A stretch of DNA of 39,879 nucleotides, taken from assembly GCA_002366995.1 (NCBI GenBank), contig DFCM01000125.1, positions 775 through 40,653 on the forward strand, given 5' to 3'. Under the pieces are notes generated by a model. That model did not search any database. It had not been told where the DNA came from and worked only from the letters and a program-made list of their open reading frames with translations. Source of the stretch: a bacterium UBP3_UBA3054. GTDB lineage: Bacteria > Auribacterota > UBA3054. The position numbers and the translations under genes are program-made. Shown here one piece after another: positions 7,926 to 15,879 of this stretch (position 1 is the first letter of the stretch; every line of letters starts with the position of its first letter).

Positions 7926-8789
7926 TCAGATCAGGCTTTTCAGTTTTGCCAATATCAGATCGATATCTGATTGCGGAGTGGAAGCGCCGGCCGTGACGCC
8001 TATCCTGCGGTAAGGTGTGAGCTCTTTCGGCTCCCAGTTCGCGGGATCTGTAACGAAGAAAGTCGCTTTGCCGCTGCCTCTGCAGATCTCGGCGAGACGG
8101 TTGCTGTTCGCGCTGCCAATACCTCCTATGACGACCATGGCGTCGCAAGTCTCGCAAAGGGAAAGCGCTTCCTTCTGGCGCTTTTCGGTCGCCTGGCAGC
8201 GCGTGTTGCGGATCTTGGCGGAGGGGAATTTATTAAGGATCGCCTTCGTGACCGCTTCGAAAGTGGAACTGTCGAGCGTCGATTGGCAGACGACCGTGAA
8301 AGGCTTCGTAAAATTCAAAGAGGCGACTTCCGCTACGGTGCTGACGACCGTCCCTTCTTTGGCGAAACTCATGAGTCCCGTCACTTCCGCATGCCCCTTG
8401 TCGCCCAATATAACGACAGGCTCCCCTTCTTTAGCGGCGCGCTCTATGATCTTCCTTATGGCGATGACGTGAGGGCATGTGCCGTCGAGAATGTCGAGAG
8501 CGTGATCGTTCAAAAGGTCGTACTGCTCTTTGGGGACGCCGTGGGCCCTGACAAGAAGCTTCGCGTTTTTTGGAAGCTTCGCTATCTCTTCCTCGCCGAG
8601 CGAGGAACTGAGGACGCTCATGCCCTTTTTTCCCAGGGCTTCTATGACGGAAGGATTGTGGATCAAGGGGCCGAGCGAGCAGAGCGCTTTATTAGGCTCC
8701 TTTTCCAAAGAGTCGTTGGCAAGCTGCACCGCGCGTTTGACTCCCGCGCAGAAACCGGCTTCCTTGGCGACAATGATCTCGCGTTCCAT
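7926..8789 (-). CDS. ispH: 4-hydroxy-3-methylbut-2-enyl diphosphate reductase
   Basis: Last enzyme of the MEP isoprenoid pathway: a [4Fe-4S] protein reducing HMBPP to IPP and DMAPP. Counting from the second ATG (8789), the cluster cysteines are C14 (GFCAGVKRA), C105 (DGTCPHV) and C198 (NTRCQATEKRQ). The substrate residues H44, H83 (VRAHGV), H133 and E135 (GDKGHAEVTG), T171 (CQST), and S226 and N228 (GSANSN) all match the family pattern. At 287 aa it is slightly short but complete. Two adjacent ATGs overlap the preceding gene's stop. A GAGGAGG immediately upstream gives sensible spacing only for the second, so that start is chosen; the first would be 8792. It is the last gene of the tyrS-ugd-nuclease-ispH unit. 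Confidence 0.96.
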   Translation of the reverse strand: MEREIIVAKEAGFCAGVKRAVQLANDSLEKEPNKALCSLGPLIHNPSVIEALGKKGMSVLSSSLGEEEIAKLPKNAKLLVRAHGVPKEQYDLLNDHALDILDGTCPHVIAIRKIIERAAKEGEPVVILGDKGHAEVTGLMSFAKEGTVVSTVAEVASLNFTKPFTVVCQSTLDSSTFEAVTKAILNKFPSAKIRNTRCQATEKRQKEALSLCETCDAMVVIGGIGSANSNRLAEICRGSGKATFFVTDPANWEPKELTPYRRIGVTAGASTPQSDIDLILAKLKSLI

Positions 8790-9448
8790 CATTCCTCCTC
8801 AACCTTTACCTGGATACGTTCGTAACGTCTCAAGGAAGACGTGATCTTCTCGACGTAAGTGGCGTATTCCTCTTCGCTGACGTTGCCGAGGCAGGGCGCG
8901 CAGCAACGCTCTATCTGGTAATAGAGGCAGGGCTTGCCCTTTTTCAGCTGATTGACTGTGCAACGCCTTAATTTGAAGCGGTCGCGGTAGCGCCGCAAAA
9001 GTTCGTCGGCGGAAACGCCCACTATGAAAGGGCCGAAGTAGCGGCTGCCTTTTTTCAAATGACGATGCGCCGGAATAAGCCTGGGGAAAGGCTCGAGGAC
9101 CGTCAGTTCCAGGGAAGGATAGCTCTTGTCGTCGCGCCCCATAACGTTGTAGCGCGGCAGATATTTCTTGATGAGTTCATCCTCAAGCAGAAAAGCCTTC
9201 GCTTCGTTTCCGGTGATCCTGAACTCGATCTTCCTCACCTTCTCGACAAGGAAAGGCACGCTCCTTCTTCCGTCCCCGCCGGGACGGAAATACTGCTGCA
9301 TCCTCAGCTTCAGGTTCACGGCCTTGCCGACGTAGATGACGGTCCCCTCCTCGTCGTACATGAGATAGACTCCGGTCGCTTTGGGAGCGTCTTTGTAACC
9401 CGGAGCGGTCTCCATTACGCTGATAGGCTCATCAGAGGAAACGGCCAT
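8789..9448 (-). CDS. GIY-YIG endonuclease, UvrC N-terminal-half homologue (Cho-like)
   Basis: Homologous to the 3'-incision half of the excinuclease subunit UvrC. The GIY-YIG core runs from about 24 to 105: GVY (26-28), IYVGKA (38-43), catalytic R49, E89 (FLLEDELI) and N101. It is followed by the RDDKSYP and YFGPF motifs. A Cys-rich region has C163, C174, C182 and C186, with spacing close to the four cysteines reported to hold a [4Fe-4S] cluster in UvrC. The protein stops at 219 aa just after this region. The UVR helices, RNase H-like 5' nuclease and HhH domains of a ~600-aa UvrC are absent. The stop overlaps the ispH start and the frame is clean, so it looks like a stand-alone gene rather than decay. 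The ATG directly abuts the ugd stop (TAAATG). E. coli Cho is the closest known analogy. Confidence 0.87.
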   Translation of the reverse strand: MAVSSDEPISVMETAPGYKDAPKATGVYLMYDEEGTVIYVGKAVNLKLRMQQYFRPGGDGRRSVPFLVEKVRKIEFRITGNEAKAFLLEDELIKKYLPRYNVMGRDDKSYPSLELTVLEPFPRLIPAHRHLKKGSRYFGPFIVGVSADELLRRYRDRFKLRRCTVNQLKKGKPCLYYQIERCCAPCLGNVSEEEYATYVEKITSSLRRYERIQVKVEEE

Positions 9449-10759
9449 TTACTTGACGGCGGGACGACCTATGCTGTAATAAGTGAAGCCCAGTTCCTTC
9501 ATTTCGGAGGGCGAATACTGGTTGCGGCCGTCGAAGATGACGGGCTGCTTCAGGAGCTCTTTGATGCGCGGGAAATCCGGAACTCTGAATTCGTTCCATT
9601 CGGTCAGGAGCATCAGGGCGTCGCAGTCTTTGAGCGTTTCGTACGCTTCCTCGCAATAAGTGATCGTGTCGCCGAAGACAGCCTTGGCGGTCTCTTTCGC
9701 CACCGGGTCGTAGCCCTTGACCTTCGCTCCGGCTTCCAGGAGCAGTTTTACGATGACCTGCGAAGGAGCGTCGCGCATATCGTCGGTCTGAGGTTTGAAA
9801 GCCAGCCCCCAGAGGCCGAAAGTCTTGCCCTTCAGGTCGCCCTGGAAATGTTCCTTGGCCAATTCGAAGAGCAGTTCTTTCTGCTTGGCGTTGACCTTTT
9901 CGATGGCGTCGATCATGATCGGCTCATAATCGTTCTCCCTGGCCGTGGCGGCCAGAGCCTTCACGTCTTTGGGGAAGCAGGAGCCGCCGTAGCCGATGCC
10001 GGAATAGAGGAAGCGGCGTCCGATGCGGGAGTCGAGGCCCATCGCGATCCTGACCTTCGTAACGTCCGCTCCGACTTTCGAGCAGATGTTTGCGATCTCG
10101 TTCATAAAGGAGATCCTGGCGGCCAGCATGCAGTTCGAGGCGTATTTGCACATCTCGGCGGACTTGTTGTCCATGACAAGGATGTCGGCGCCGGATTTGG
10201 TGAAGGGATCGTAGAGGATGCGCATAATTTCGGCGGCCTTCTCGCTGGTCGTTCCGATGACCACGCGCTCAGGTTTAAGAAAATCATCCAAAGCCGCGCC
10301 TTCTTTCAGGAACTCAGGGTTCGAGACAACGTCGAAAGGCTGCGTGGTGCCCTGGGAGAGCACTTCCTTGACCTTCGCGGCCGTGCCGACGGGGACCGTG
10401 CTCTTGTTGACGACGATCTTGTAGCCGTTGAAGTAGGGCGCGATCTCTTTCATGACCGCCCAGACGGCGGAAAGATCCGCTTTGCCGTCCTTCCCGGTCG
10501 GGGTTCCCACCGCGGAGAAGATCACGTCGGAATTCTCGATGGCATAGCGCATGTCGATCGTGGGAATGAGACGCTTGGCGGCCAGGTTGCGCTTGACCAT
10601 CTCCTCCAGGCCCGGCTCGAAAATGGGTATCTCGCCCCCTAGAAGTTTTTTGATCTTCGCCTCGATCTTGTCGACGGTAATGACAGTGTTGCCGCTGTCA
10701 GCGAAACAGGTGGCGGCCACAAGGCCGACGTATCCGGTACCAATCACTGCAACTTTCAT
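9449..10759 (-). CDS. ugd: UDP-glucose 6-dehydrogenase
   Basis: NAD-dependent four-electron oxidation of UDP-glucose to UDP-glucuronate, a precursor for acidic surface polysaccharides. At 436 aa it is normal length. The N-terminal Rossmann motif is VAVIGTGYVGL (3-13), followed by STVPVGT (120-126), NPEFLKEG (147-154), EMCKYASN (202-209) and the catalytic cysteine C261 in GYGGSCFPKD. The C-terminal UDP-binding domain has GLAFKPQTDDMRDAPS. A GGAG six bases before the ATG is a good ribosome-binding site. It follows tyrS by 15 bases and is directly fused to the nuclease gene start. A GDP-mannose dehydrogenase is the alternative within the superfamily, but the motif set favours UDP-glucose. Confidence 0.92.
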   Translation of the reverse strand: MKVAVIGTGYVGLVAATCFADSGNTVITVDKIEAKIKKLLGGEIPIFEPGLEEMVKRNLAAKRLIPTIDMRYAIENSDVIFSAVGTPTGKDGKADLSAVWAVMKEIAPYFNGYKIVVNKSTVPVGTAAKVKEVLSQGTTQPFDVVSNPEFLKEGAALDDFLKPERVVIGTTSEKAAEIMRILYDPFTKSGADILVMDNKSAEMCKYASNCMLAARISFMNEIANICSKVGADVTKVRIAMGLDSRIGRRFLYSGIGYGGSCFPKDVKALAATARENDYEPIMIDAIEKVNAKQKELLFELAKEHFQGDLKGKTFGLWGLAFKPQTDDMRDAPSQVIVKLLLEAGAKVKGYDPVAKETAKAVFGDTITYCEEAYETLKDCDALMLLTEWNEFRVPDFPRIKELLKQPVIFDGRNQYSPSEMKELGFTYYSIGRPAVK

Positions 10760-10774
10760 TTTACGCTCCAGTAT

Positions 10775-11977
10775 TTATCGAATGACTTTCAAAAATTTTC
10801 TCTTGCCGACTTTCAGGATGAAGCTGTCGGCTTTCGGCATGGTAAGGTTGAAGCCCGTGACTTTCTCGCCGTCGCAGGTCACGCCGCCCTGCTGGATGAC
10901 TCTCCTGGCTTCGCTCTTCGTGGCGGCCAGTTTGTTCTCGACGAGAAGCTCGAGCAGATCAAGCTCGGGGACTCCGCCCTCTTTGAGTTTGTATTCCGGA
11001 ATGTCGTCCGGGATCTCTTTGTTGCTGAAAACATTTTCAAAATTGGCGATGGCCGCGTCCGCGGCTTCCTTGCCGTCGTAGATCTCGGTGATGGCGTGCG
11101 CCATGGCTTTTTTCACCGTCATCGGGTGGACGGTGCCGTCCTTGACGCCCTTTTTCCATTCCGCGATCTGCTCCATGGGGACGTCGGTCAGAAGCTCGAG
11201 GTACTTGAACATCAGTTCGTCGTTGACGGACATCAGTTTGCCGACTTTCTCGTTGGGAGGATCGGCGATGGCGACGTAGTTGCCGTAGGATTTCGACATC
11301 TTCCTTACGCCGTCAAGGCCTTCCAGCAAGGGCATGGTGAGGCAGACCTGAGGTTCCTGGCCCGCTTCCCTCTGCAGGTCGCGGCCGACCATAAGGTTGA
11401 AGGTCTGGTCATTGCCGCCCAGCTCCACGTCGGCTTTCAGGACGACCGAGTCATAGCCCTGCATGAGAGGATAGACAAATTCGTGCATGTGGATGGGAAG
11501 ATTGGCCTGGAAACGCTTCTGGAAATCGTCGCGCTCCAGAGTTCTCGCCAAAGTCGCCTGCGCCAAAAGCGCGATCACTTCCTTGAAAGTCATCTTCGAG
11601 AACCATTCCCCGTTGTAGCGGACGATAAGCTTGTCTCTGTCGAGGATGCGGGAAGCCTGCTCAAGGTAGTGCTCGGCGTTTTTAAGGACCTGCTCCTCCG
11701 TGATCTGCGGGCGCGTTTTGTCGCGGCCGGTCGGGTCTCCTACCTGCGCCGTGAACGAGCCGATCAGAAGCACGGCCTGGTGGCCGAGATCCTGGAACTG
11801 CCTGAGTTTTCTAAGGACCACGGTAAAGCCCAAGTGAAGGTCGGCGGCCGTCGGGTCGACGCCCAGCTTGACGATCAAGGGTTTTCCCTTGGCAAGTTTC
11901 GTTTTAAGTTCTTCCCTTTCCGTAATGGTCATGGCGCCTCTTTCCAGGACCGCCATCTGTTCCTCAACTGGTCTCAT
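10775..11977 (-). CDS. tyrS: Tyrosyl-tRNA synthetase
   Basis: Class I aminoacyl-tRNA synthetase charging tRNA-Tyr. At 400 aa it matches the TyrZ-like clade. The catalytic core shows DPTAADLHLGF (41-51), LIGSFTAQVGDPTGR (71-85), the tyrosine-pocket region YDSVVLKADVELGGNDQ (175-191) and KMSKS (226-230). A C-terminal S4 RNA-binding domain occupies about 335-400 (ARRVIQQGGVTCDGEKV). The HIGH-type signature reads HLGF; the second histidine is phenylalanine (F51). It has its own promoter (12004-12032) and an AGAGG ribosome-binding site seven bases from the ATG. It heads the unit with ugd, the UvrC-like nuclease and ispH. Confidence 0.96.
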   Translation of the reverse strand: MRPVEEQMAVLERGAMTITEREELKTKLAKGKPLIVKLGVDPTAADLHLGFTVVLRKLRQFQDLGHQAVLLIGSFTAQVGDPTGRDKTRPQITEEQVLKNAEHYLEQASRILDRDKLIVRYNGEWFSKMTFKEVIALLAQATLARTLERDDFQKRFQANLPIHMHEFVYPLMQGYDSVVLKADVELGGNDQTFNLMVGRDLQREAGQEPQVCLTMPLLEGLDGVRKMSKSYGNYVAIADPPNEKVGKLMSVNDELMFKYLELLTDVPMEQIAEWKKGVKDGTVHPMTVKKAMAHAITEIYDGKEAADAAIANFENVFSNKEIPDDIPEYKLKEGGVPELDLLELLVENKLAATKSEARRVIQQGGVTCDGEKVTGFNLTMPKADSFILKVGKRKFLKVIR

Positions 11978-12003
11978 GTTTATCCTCTATTTATTTTTAC
12001 GTG

Positions 12004-12032
12004 ATTTTATCAGAAGCTTTGAATTATGGCAA
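12004..12032 (-). promoter_or_regulatory. Sigma-70-type promoter of tyrS
   Basis: A minus-strand -35 TTGCCA (12027-12032) and -10 TAAAAT (12004-12009) are separated by exactly 17 bases, just after the stop codon of the antiporter gene. The predicted leader is about 20 bases and contains AGAGG (11984-11988) ahead of the tyrS ATG at 11977. No T-box-like leader fits in this space. Confidence 0.7.
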
Positions 12033-12033
12033 T

Positions 12034-13668
12034 TTACTGGCCGTCCCTCACTCCGTGCAGAAGCATCTTCATCTGCGCCATCTTCTCCTCGCTGGCGGCC
12101 ATGATGAGAAGCTCGTCGCCTTCCTGGATGACCGTGGAGCCGTTCGGCGTGATGAAGTCGCTGCCTCTCTTTATGCCCATGACAAGGCAGGATTTGGGGA
12201 AGGACATGGAGAGAAGCGAACGGTTGATGCACTGGTCTCCCGGACATACGGTGAAACTGTCAAGGTTCGACTGGAAGGAATCGGAGACTTCCAATCCGAA
12301 ATCGCTGGTCTTGCTCTTGTCCTCGGGGATGGTGACGTCCAGAAGCTTTCCGGCCCAGACTAAGCTCGAGCCCTGGAAAAGCACCGAGGAGAAGGAAATG
12401 CAGCAGACCATGAAGAAGATCGCCCGCGCCATCGGGTCGTGAACGCCGAAAGCGACAAGAGGATACGTCGCGAAGACGATCGGCACGGCGCCCCTCAAGC
12501 CCACCCAGGAAACGAAGAGCTTGTCCTTTATGGGCATCTTGAAAAAGTGCAGGCACAGGAAAACGGAGATGGGGCGAGCCACGAACATCAGAAGCGCCGA
12601 GACCGCGAGTCCGAAGCCGATGTAAGGCTTGAAACGCTCGAAGGGCGCCGCCAGAAGTCCCAGCATAATGAACATCGTGATCTGCATGAGCCAGGCGAAG
12701 CCGTCGAAGAAACGCGACATGCTTCGCTTGTGAATGATGTTCGCGTTGCCCAGGACCATAGCGGAGATATAGACTGCCAGGAAGCAGTTGCCGCCAAGGT
12801 GCTCCGCCGCGGAGTAAACGATCAAGGTCATGCTGATGACCAAAACGGAATAGAGACCGTCCGCCTCCAGCCTGATGCGGCGCATGATGAAACTCATGCC
12901 GTGTCCCAGCGTATAGCCTACGAAGGCGCCGACGATCATGCCTTTCGCAAGCGTAATGAGCATATTGCCCGGCGCGCACTGCCCCATGCACAGGTCGATG
13001 CAGGTTACGGTCAAAAAGTATGCCATCGGATCGTTAGAGCCGCTCTCAAGCTCCAAGAGAGGCCTGAGGTCGTTCTTGAAGTCGAGGTTCTTGGTCCTGA
13101 AGATGCCGAAGACGCTCGCCGCGTCGGTAGAGGAAACGATGGATCCGAGAAGAAGAGCGTAAGGCCAGGTGAAGTTCTTCCAATGGAAAAGATAGGCCAG
13201 AAGCATTGTCAGCGAGCCCAGTATCCCCGCCGTGACGAGAACGCCGATCGTGGACAGAATGACCCCCTTGTAGAGGATCGGTTTTATCTTGTAGAACTTC
13301 GTCTCCAGGCCGCCGTAGAAGAGGATGAAGATAAGAGCGAAGTCGCCCAGGCCTCTCGCCACCGCGATGCTCGAGAAATCGAGTCCGTACTCCCCTGCCA
13401 GGAATCCCACAAAAAGGAAAAGCGCGAGGATCGGGATGCCGGTGCGGCTGATCGTTCGGCTGAAGATGATCGACAGGAAGAAAAGGATCGCGCCGATAAG
13501 AAGGAAGTTTTCCGTCGACAGCTTGATGAAGCCTTTGGCGGTCTCCGCGACAACGTTTGTGCTGCAAGGAATGGAAACGGAAACGGCAGCGTAAAGGTCG
13601 GTCAGAGACGGGATCGTCTCGGAGACCAGACTCTCAAAGCTTTGAGTTAACACCTGTTCCACTGCCAT
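12034..13668 (-). CDS. CPA1-type K+(Na+)/H+ antiporter with C-terminal RCK_C (TrkA_C) domain
   Basis: Inner-membrane cation/proton antiporter resembling NhaP2/CvrA, which exports K+ or Na+ in exchange for H+. It has 544 aa. About 45 soluble residues precede the first membrane segment, and roughly 12-13 hydrophobic segments follow. Signature pieces of the CPA1 transport core are GSIVSSTDAASVFG and LELESGSNDPMAYF. The cytoplasmic C-terminal tail from about 474 (VCPGDQCINRSL to ADELLI-like GDELLIMAASEE) is a TrkA_C ligand-sensing domain. It begins six bases after tsaB at the end of the long run that starts with trkH/trkA, so K+ uptake and extrusion genes are probably cotranscribed. Cation specificity cannot be decided from sequence. 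Confidence 0.88.
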   Translation of the reverse strand: MAVEQVLTQSFESLVSETIPSLTDLYAAVSVSIPCSTNVVAETAKGFIKLSTENFLLIGAILFFLSIIFSRTISRTGIPILALFLFVGFLAGEYGLDFSSIAVARGLGDFALIFILFYGGLETKFYKIKPILYKGVILSTIGVLVTAGILGSLTMLLAYLFHWKNFTWPYALLLGSIVSSTDAASVFGIFRTKNLDFKNDLRPLLELESGSNDPMAYFLTVTCIDLCMGQCAPGNMLITLAKGMIVGAFVGYTLGHGMSFIMRRIRLEADGLYSVLVISMTLIVYSAAEHLGGNCFLAVYISAMVLGNANIIHKRSMSRFFDGFAWLMQITMFIMLGLLAAPFERFKPYIGFGLAVSALLMFVARPISVFLCLHFFKMPIKDKLFVSWVGLRGAVPIVFATYPLVAFGVHDPMARAIFFMVCCISFSSVLFQGSSLVWAGKLLDVTIPEDKSKTSDFGLEVSDSFQSNLDSFTVCPGDQCINRSLLSMSFPKSCLVMGIKRGSDFITPNGSTVIQEGDELLIMAASEEKMAQMKMLLHGVRDGQ

Positions 13669-13674
13669 AGAAGA

Positions 13675-14283
13675 TCAGAGCTTGTTCTTGGGCAGGACCG
13701 CCCTTAAGTGAAGATAGATGGCGTCCGCGGGAAGTTCTTCGCCGTTATCCAATTTTTCCATGGCCAGCGCCAAAAGAAATTTCGCGTCGAAATCCGTTTT
13801 TATGGGAACAAAATGTTTACCAGGGAAATCTGTTTCGCCGCACTCGCCGTAATAGCGCTCGCAGTCGGGGAACTTGAGCGAAAGCTCGTCTTTCTTGCAG
13901 AAGCCGGCTTCCTTTTTTCCGTCCGTACGGTACTCGTAATAAAAACCGCCGCCGGCCTTGGCGTCGAGAAGCAGCAGTTCGTTCCCGCTTTCCTTATGCC
14001 GCGGGAAGCAGTCGAAACGCGAAAGCCCGACAAGCTTCGAGCCCCAGCCGAGCGCGAGCCCCTGGGCCGCCGCGAGGCCGGTCCTGATGCCCGTAAAGGA
14101 GCCCGGCCCGCGATCCACCACGATAATCTCTGGAACGCGGCCGCGAATCATTTTCTCTATCGCGGGCATGATCTGGCTGGAAAGATCCCTGCCCATCGGA
14201 AAGATCTCCTGGAAAAACCCGACGTACTCGTCGAAGAACGACACCGAGGCTTCCTCATAAGAAGCGGTCTCAAGAGCGAGCAT
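13675..14283 (-). CDS. tsaB: tRNA threonylcarbamoyladenosine biosynthesis protein TsaB
   Basis: ASKHA-fold partner of TsaD in making t6A37 on ANN-decoding tRNAs; TsaB itself is a scaffold. The diagnostic motif is GPGSFTGIRTGLAAAQGLA in the N-terminal half. The family normally begins M-x-L-A-(I/L)-(D/E)-T-(A/S). The ATG at 14283 gives MLALETAS and sits seven bases after the upstream stop, so it is preferred (202 aa) over the ATG at 14316, which would overlap the sugar-transferase gene. tsaD, tsaE and rimI are not in the window. Its place between polysaccharide and antiporter genes is unusual but the gene looks intact. Confidence 0.9.
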   Translation of the reverse strand: MLALETASYEEASVSFFDEYVGFFQEIFPMGRDLSSQIMPAIEKMIRGRVPEIIVVDRGPGSFTGIRTGLAAAQGLALGWGSKLVGLSRFDCFPRHKESGNELLLLDAKAGGGFYYEYRTDGKKEAGFCKKDELSLKFPDCERYYGECGETDFPGKHFVPIKTDFDAKFLLALAMEKLDNGEELPADAIYLHLRAVLPKNKL

Positions 14284-14290
14284 ACTCACG

Positions 14291-14902
14291 TTAAAGCTTC
14301 TCCTCATCGCCTTCATTCACGACGAAATTTTCCTTGGGCGCGTAAACGCCCTCGCCCTTGGCCCAAACTCCGAAGGTCATAAGGAAGATCTTGATGTCGA
14401 GCCAGAGCGACCAATGCTCCACGTACCAGACGTCAAATTCGATCCGCTGCGGCCAGGTCAGGGAGTTGCGGCCGTTGACCTGGGCCCAGCCAGTCACGCC
14501 GGGCGGGACCAGAAGACGCTTCTTCTGGTGCTCGTCGTATTCCGCCGTCTGGTAGAGCAGCGTCGGGCGAGGTCCCACGACGCTCATTTCACCCAGGAAG
14601 ATGTTGATAAGCTGCGGCAGTTCGTCGAAGCTCGTCTTCCTTAGGAAATTCCCGACTGTCGTGATCCTCGCATCGCCTTCTCCGGTATAGAAGCCCTCTT
14701 TGTCAGCGCCGACCGTCATGGTCCGGAACTTGTAGATCATAAAGGGCTTGTTGTCTTTCCCGGCCCTTTCCTGCAGGAAGAAGACAGGACCCTTGCTGTC
14801 CAGCTTTATAAGCACAGCGATAACGAGCCAGGGCAGGGCGCAGAAAATGAGCCCTGCTATGGCGATCACTAGATCGAGAACTCTTTTAAGAAATCTCTGC
14901 AT
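14291..14902 (-). CDS. Undecaprenyl-phosphate sugar-1-phosphate transferase (Bac_transf / small PGT)
   Basis: Monotopic phosphoglycosyl transferase that starts a lipid-linked glycan by moving a sugar-1-phosphate from an NDP-sugar to undecaprenyl phosphate. From the ATG at 14902 (203 aa) it begins MQRFLKRVLDLVIA. One re-entrant hydrophobic helix (about 8-32) is followed by KGPVFFLQER and YKFRTM. The catalytic Asp-Glu pair is in FDELPQL, then GEMSVVGPRP and PPGVTGWAQVNGRN. An earlier ATG at 14953 would add 17 residues inside the fcl gene. The 14902 start overlaps the fcl stop by one base (TGATG), which is typical coupling. The sugar is unknown. It lacks the N-terminal membrane region of WcaJ/WbaP, so it is the PglC-like minimal form. 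Confidence 0.92.
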   Translation of the reverse strand: MQRFLKRVLDLVIAIAGLIFCALPWLVIAVLIKLDSKGPVFFLQERAGKDNKPFMIYKFRTMTVGADKEGFYTGEGDARITTVGNFLRKTSFDELPQLINIFLGEMSVVGPRPTLLYQTAEYDEHQKKRLLVPPGVTGWAQVNGRNSLTWPQRIEFDVWYVEHWSLWLDIKIFLMTFGVWAKGEGVYAPKENFVVNEGDEEKL

Positions 14903-15864
14903 CAGCGCTTGGCGTATTTCTTGGCTAAGGCTTCCCTGTTCTCTTTGTACCACTCGATGGTCTTCTTAAGACCTTCCTCGAAATTGGTATGAGCCTGGAA
15001 GCCGAAGTATTCCTTGGCCCTCGAGGTGTCGAGGCAGCGTCTCGGCTGGCCGTCGGGTTTACTTGAATCCCAAACGATCTTTCCTGTGAAGCCAGTCAGC
15101 TTGGCGATCAATTCGACGAGGTCCTTGATGGAGATCTCGAAACCGGCGCCCAGGTTGACAGGCTCGATGCCGTCGTATTTTTCCGCCGCCAAAGCGATCG
15201 CTTCCGCGGCGTCCTCGACGTAGAAGAATTCCCTCGTGGCCTTGCCGGTGCCCCAGACTTCGATGGAGTCGGCTCCCGCTTCCTTGGCTTCCACGCACTT
15301 CTTGATGAGCGCGGGAATGACGTGCGAGGAACGGTCGTCGAAGTTGTCCCTAGGTCCGTAGAGGTTGACGGGCAGGAGATAGATGCCGTGGAAATCGTAT
15401 TCCTGGCGGTAAGCCTGCAGCTGCACCATCATCATCTTCTTAGCCAGGCCGTAGGGCGCGTTGGTCTCTTCCGGATACCCGAGCCAGAGGTCCGTCTCCT
15501 TGAAAGGCACAGGAGTGAATTTCGGATAGGCGCAGATCGTGCCGAGCGCCACGAATTTTTCGATCTTGTGAAGTCTCGCCTGCTCGATGAGCATGGCGCC
15601 CATCACCATGTTGAGGTAATAGAAGCTCCCCGGATGCTCGCGGTTGGCGCCGATGCCGCCGACGACCGCGGCCAGGTGAATGACGATGTCCGGCTTGATC
15701 TCTTCATACATTCTTACGATCTCGGCTTCCTTGGTCAGGTCGTATTTGTCGCGGTCCGCGATGAAGACATTCTTGCAGCCGCGGGCTTTCAGACGATCGA
15801 TGAGATGGCTGCCCAGAAATCCCAGGCCGCCCGTGACGCAGATCCGTTTTTCCGTGAAGTTCAT
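14902..15864 (-). CDS. fcl: GDP-L-fucose synthase (GDP-4-keto-6-deoxy-D-mannose 3,5-epimerase/4-reductase)
   Basis: Extended SDR enzyme converting GDP-4-keto-6-deoxymannose to GDP-L-fucose with NADPH. From the ATG at 15864 it has 320 aa. Visible features are the TGGLGFLG nucleotide loop (11-18), LGTICAYP (107-114) with T109 in the place of the usual serine and C111 retained, catalytic Y138 and K142 (APYGLAKK), LYGPRDNF and SSHVIPAL with the conserved histidine. A TTG at 15870 is only three bases from AAAGGGG (15873-15879), whereas the ATG is eight bases away, so the ATG is chosen. The partner dehydratase gmd is not in the window. It sits between a GT2 gene and the sugar-phosphate transferase. 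Confidence 0.93.
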   Translation of the reverse strand: MNFTEKRICVTGGLGFLGSHLIDRLKARGCKNVFIADRDKYDLTKEAEIVRMYEEIKPDIVIHLAAVVGGIGANREHPGSFYYLNMVMGAMLIEQARLHKIEKFVALGTICAYPKFTPVPFKETDLWLGYPEETNAPYGLAKKMMMVQLQAYRQEYDFHGIYLLPVNLYGPRDNFDDRSSHVIPALIKKCVEAKEAGADSIEVWGTGKATREFFYVEDAAEAIALAAEKYDGIEPVNLGAGFEISIKDLVELIAKLTGFTGKIVWDSSKPDGQPRRCLDTSRAKEYFGFQAHTNFEEGLKKTIEWYKENREALAKKYAKR

Positions 15865-15872
15865 AAACAAAT

Positions 15873-15879
15873 CCCCTTT
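15873..15879 (-). promoter_or_regulatory. Ribosome-binding site deciding the fcl start
   Basis: The minus strand reads AAAGGGG here. Its spacing is eight bases to the ATG at 15864 but three to an in-frame TTG at 15870, supporting the ATG. Confidence 0.6.

Noticed and set aside
8789..9448. UvrC-like gene as a frameshifted pseudogene
   Set aside because: The downstream sequence is ispH in every frame that could continue it, and the stop is neatly coupled to the ispH start, so no UvrC remnant follows.
9059..10642. A 527-codon plus-strand open frame opposite ugd and the UvrC-like gene
   Set aside because: It spans the junction of two well-recognised minus-strand genes and has no recognisable protein features.
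11978..12033. T-box or other riboswitch upstream of tyrS
   Set aside because: The gap is 56 bases and the predicted leader about 20, too short for any known aminoacyl-tRNA-sensing leader.
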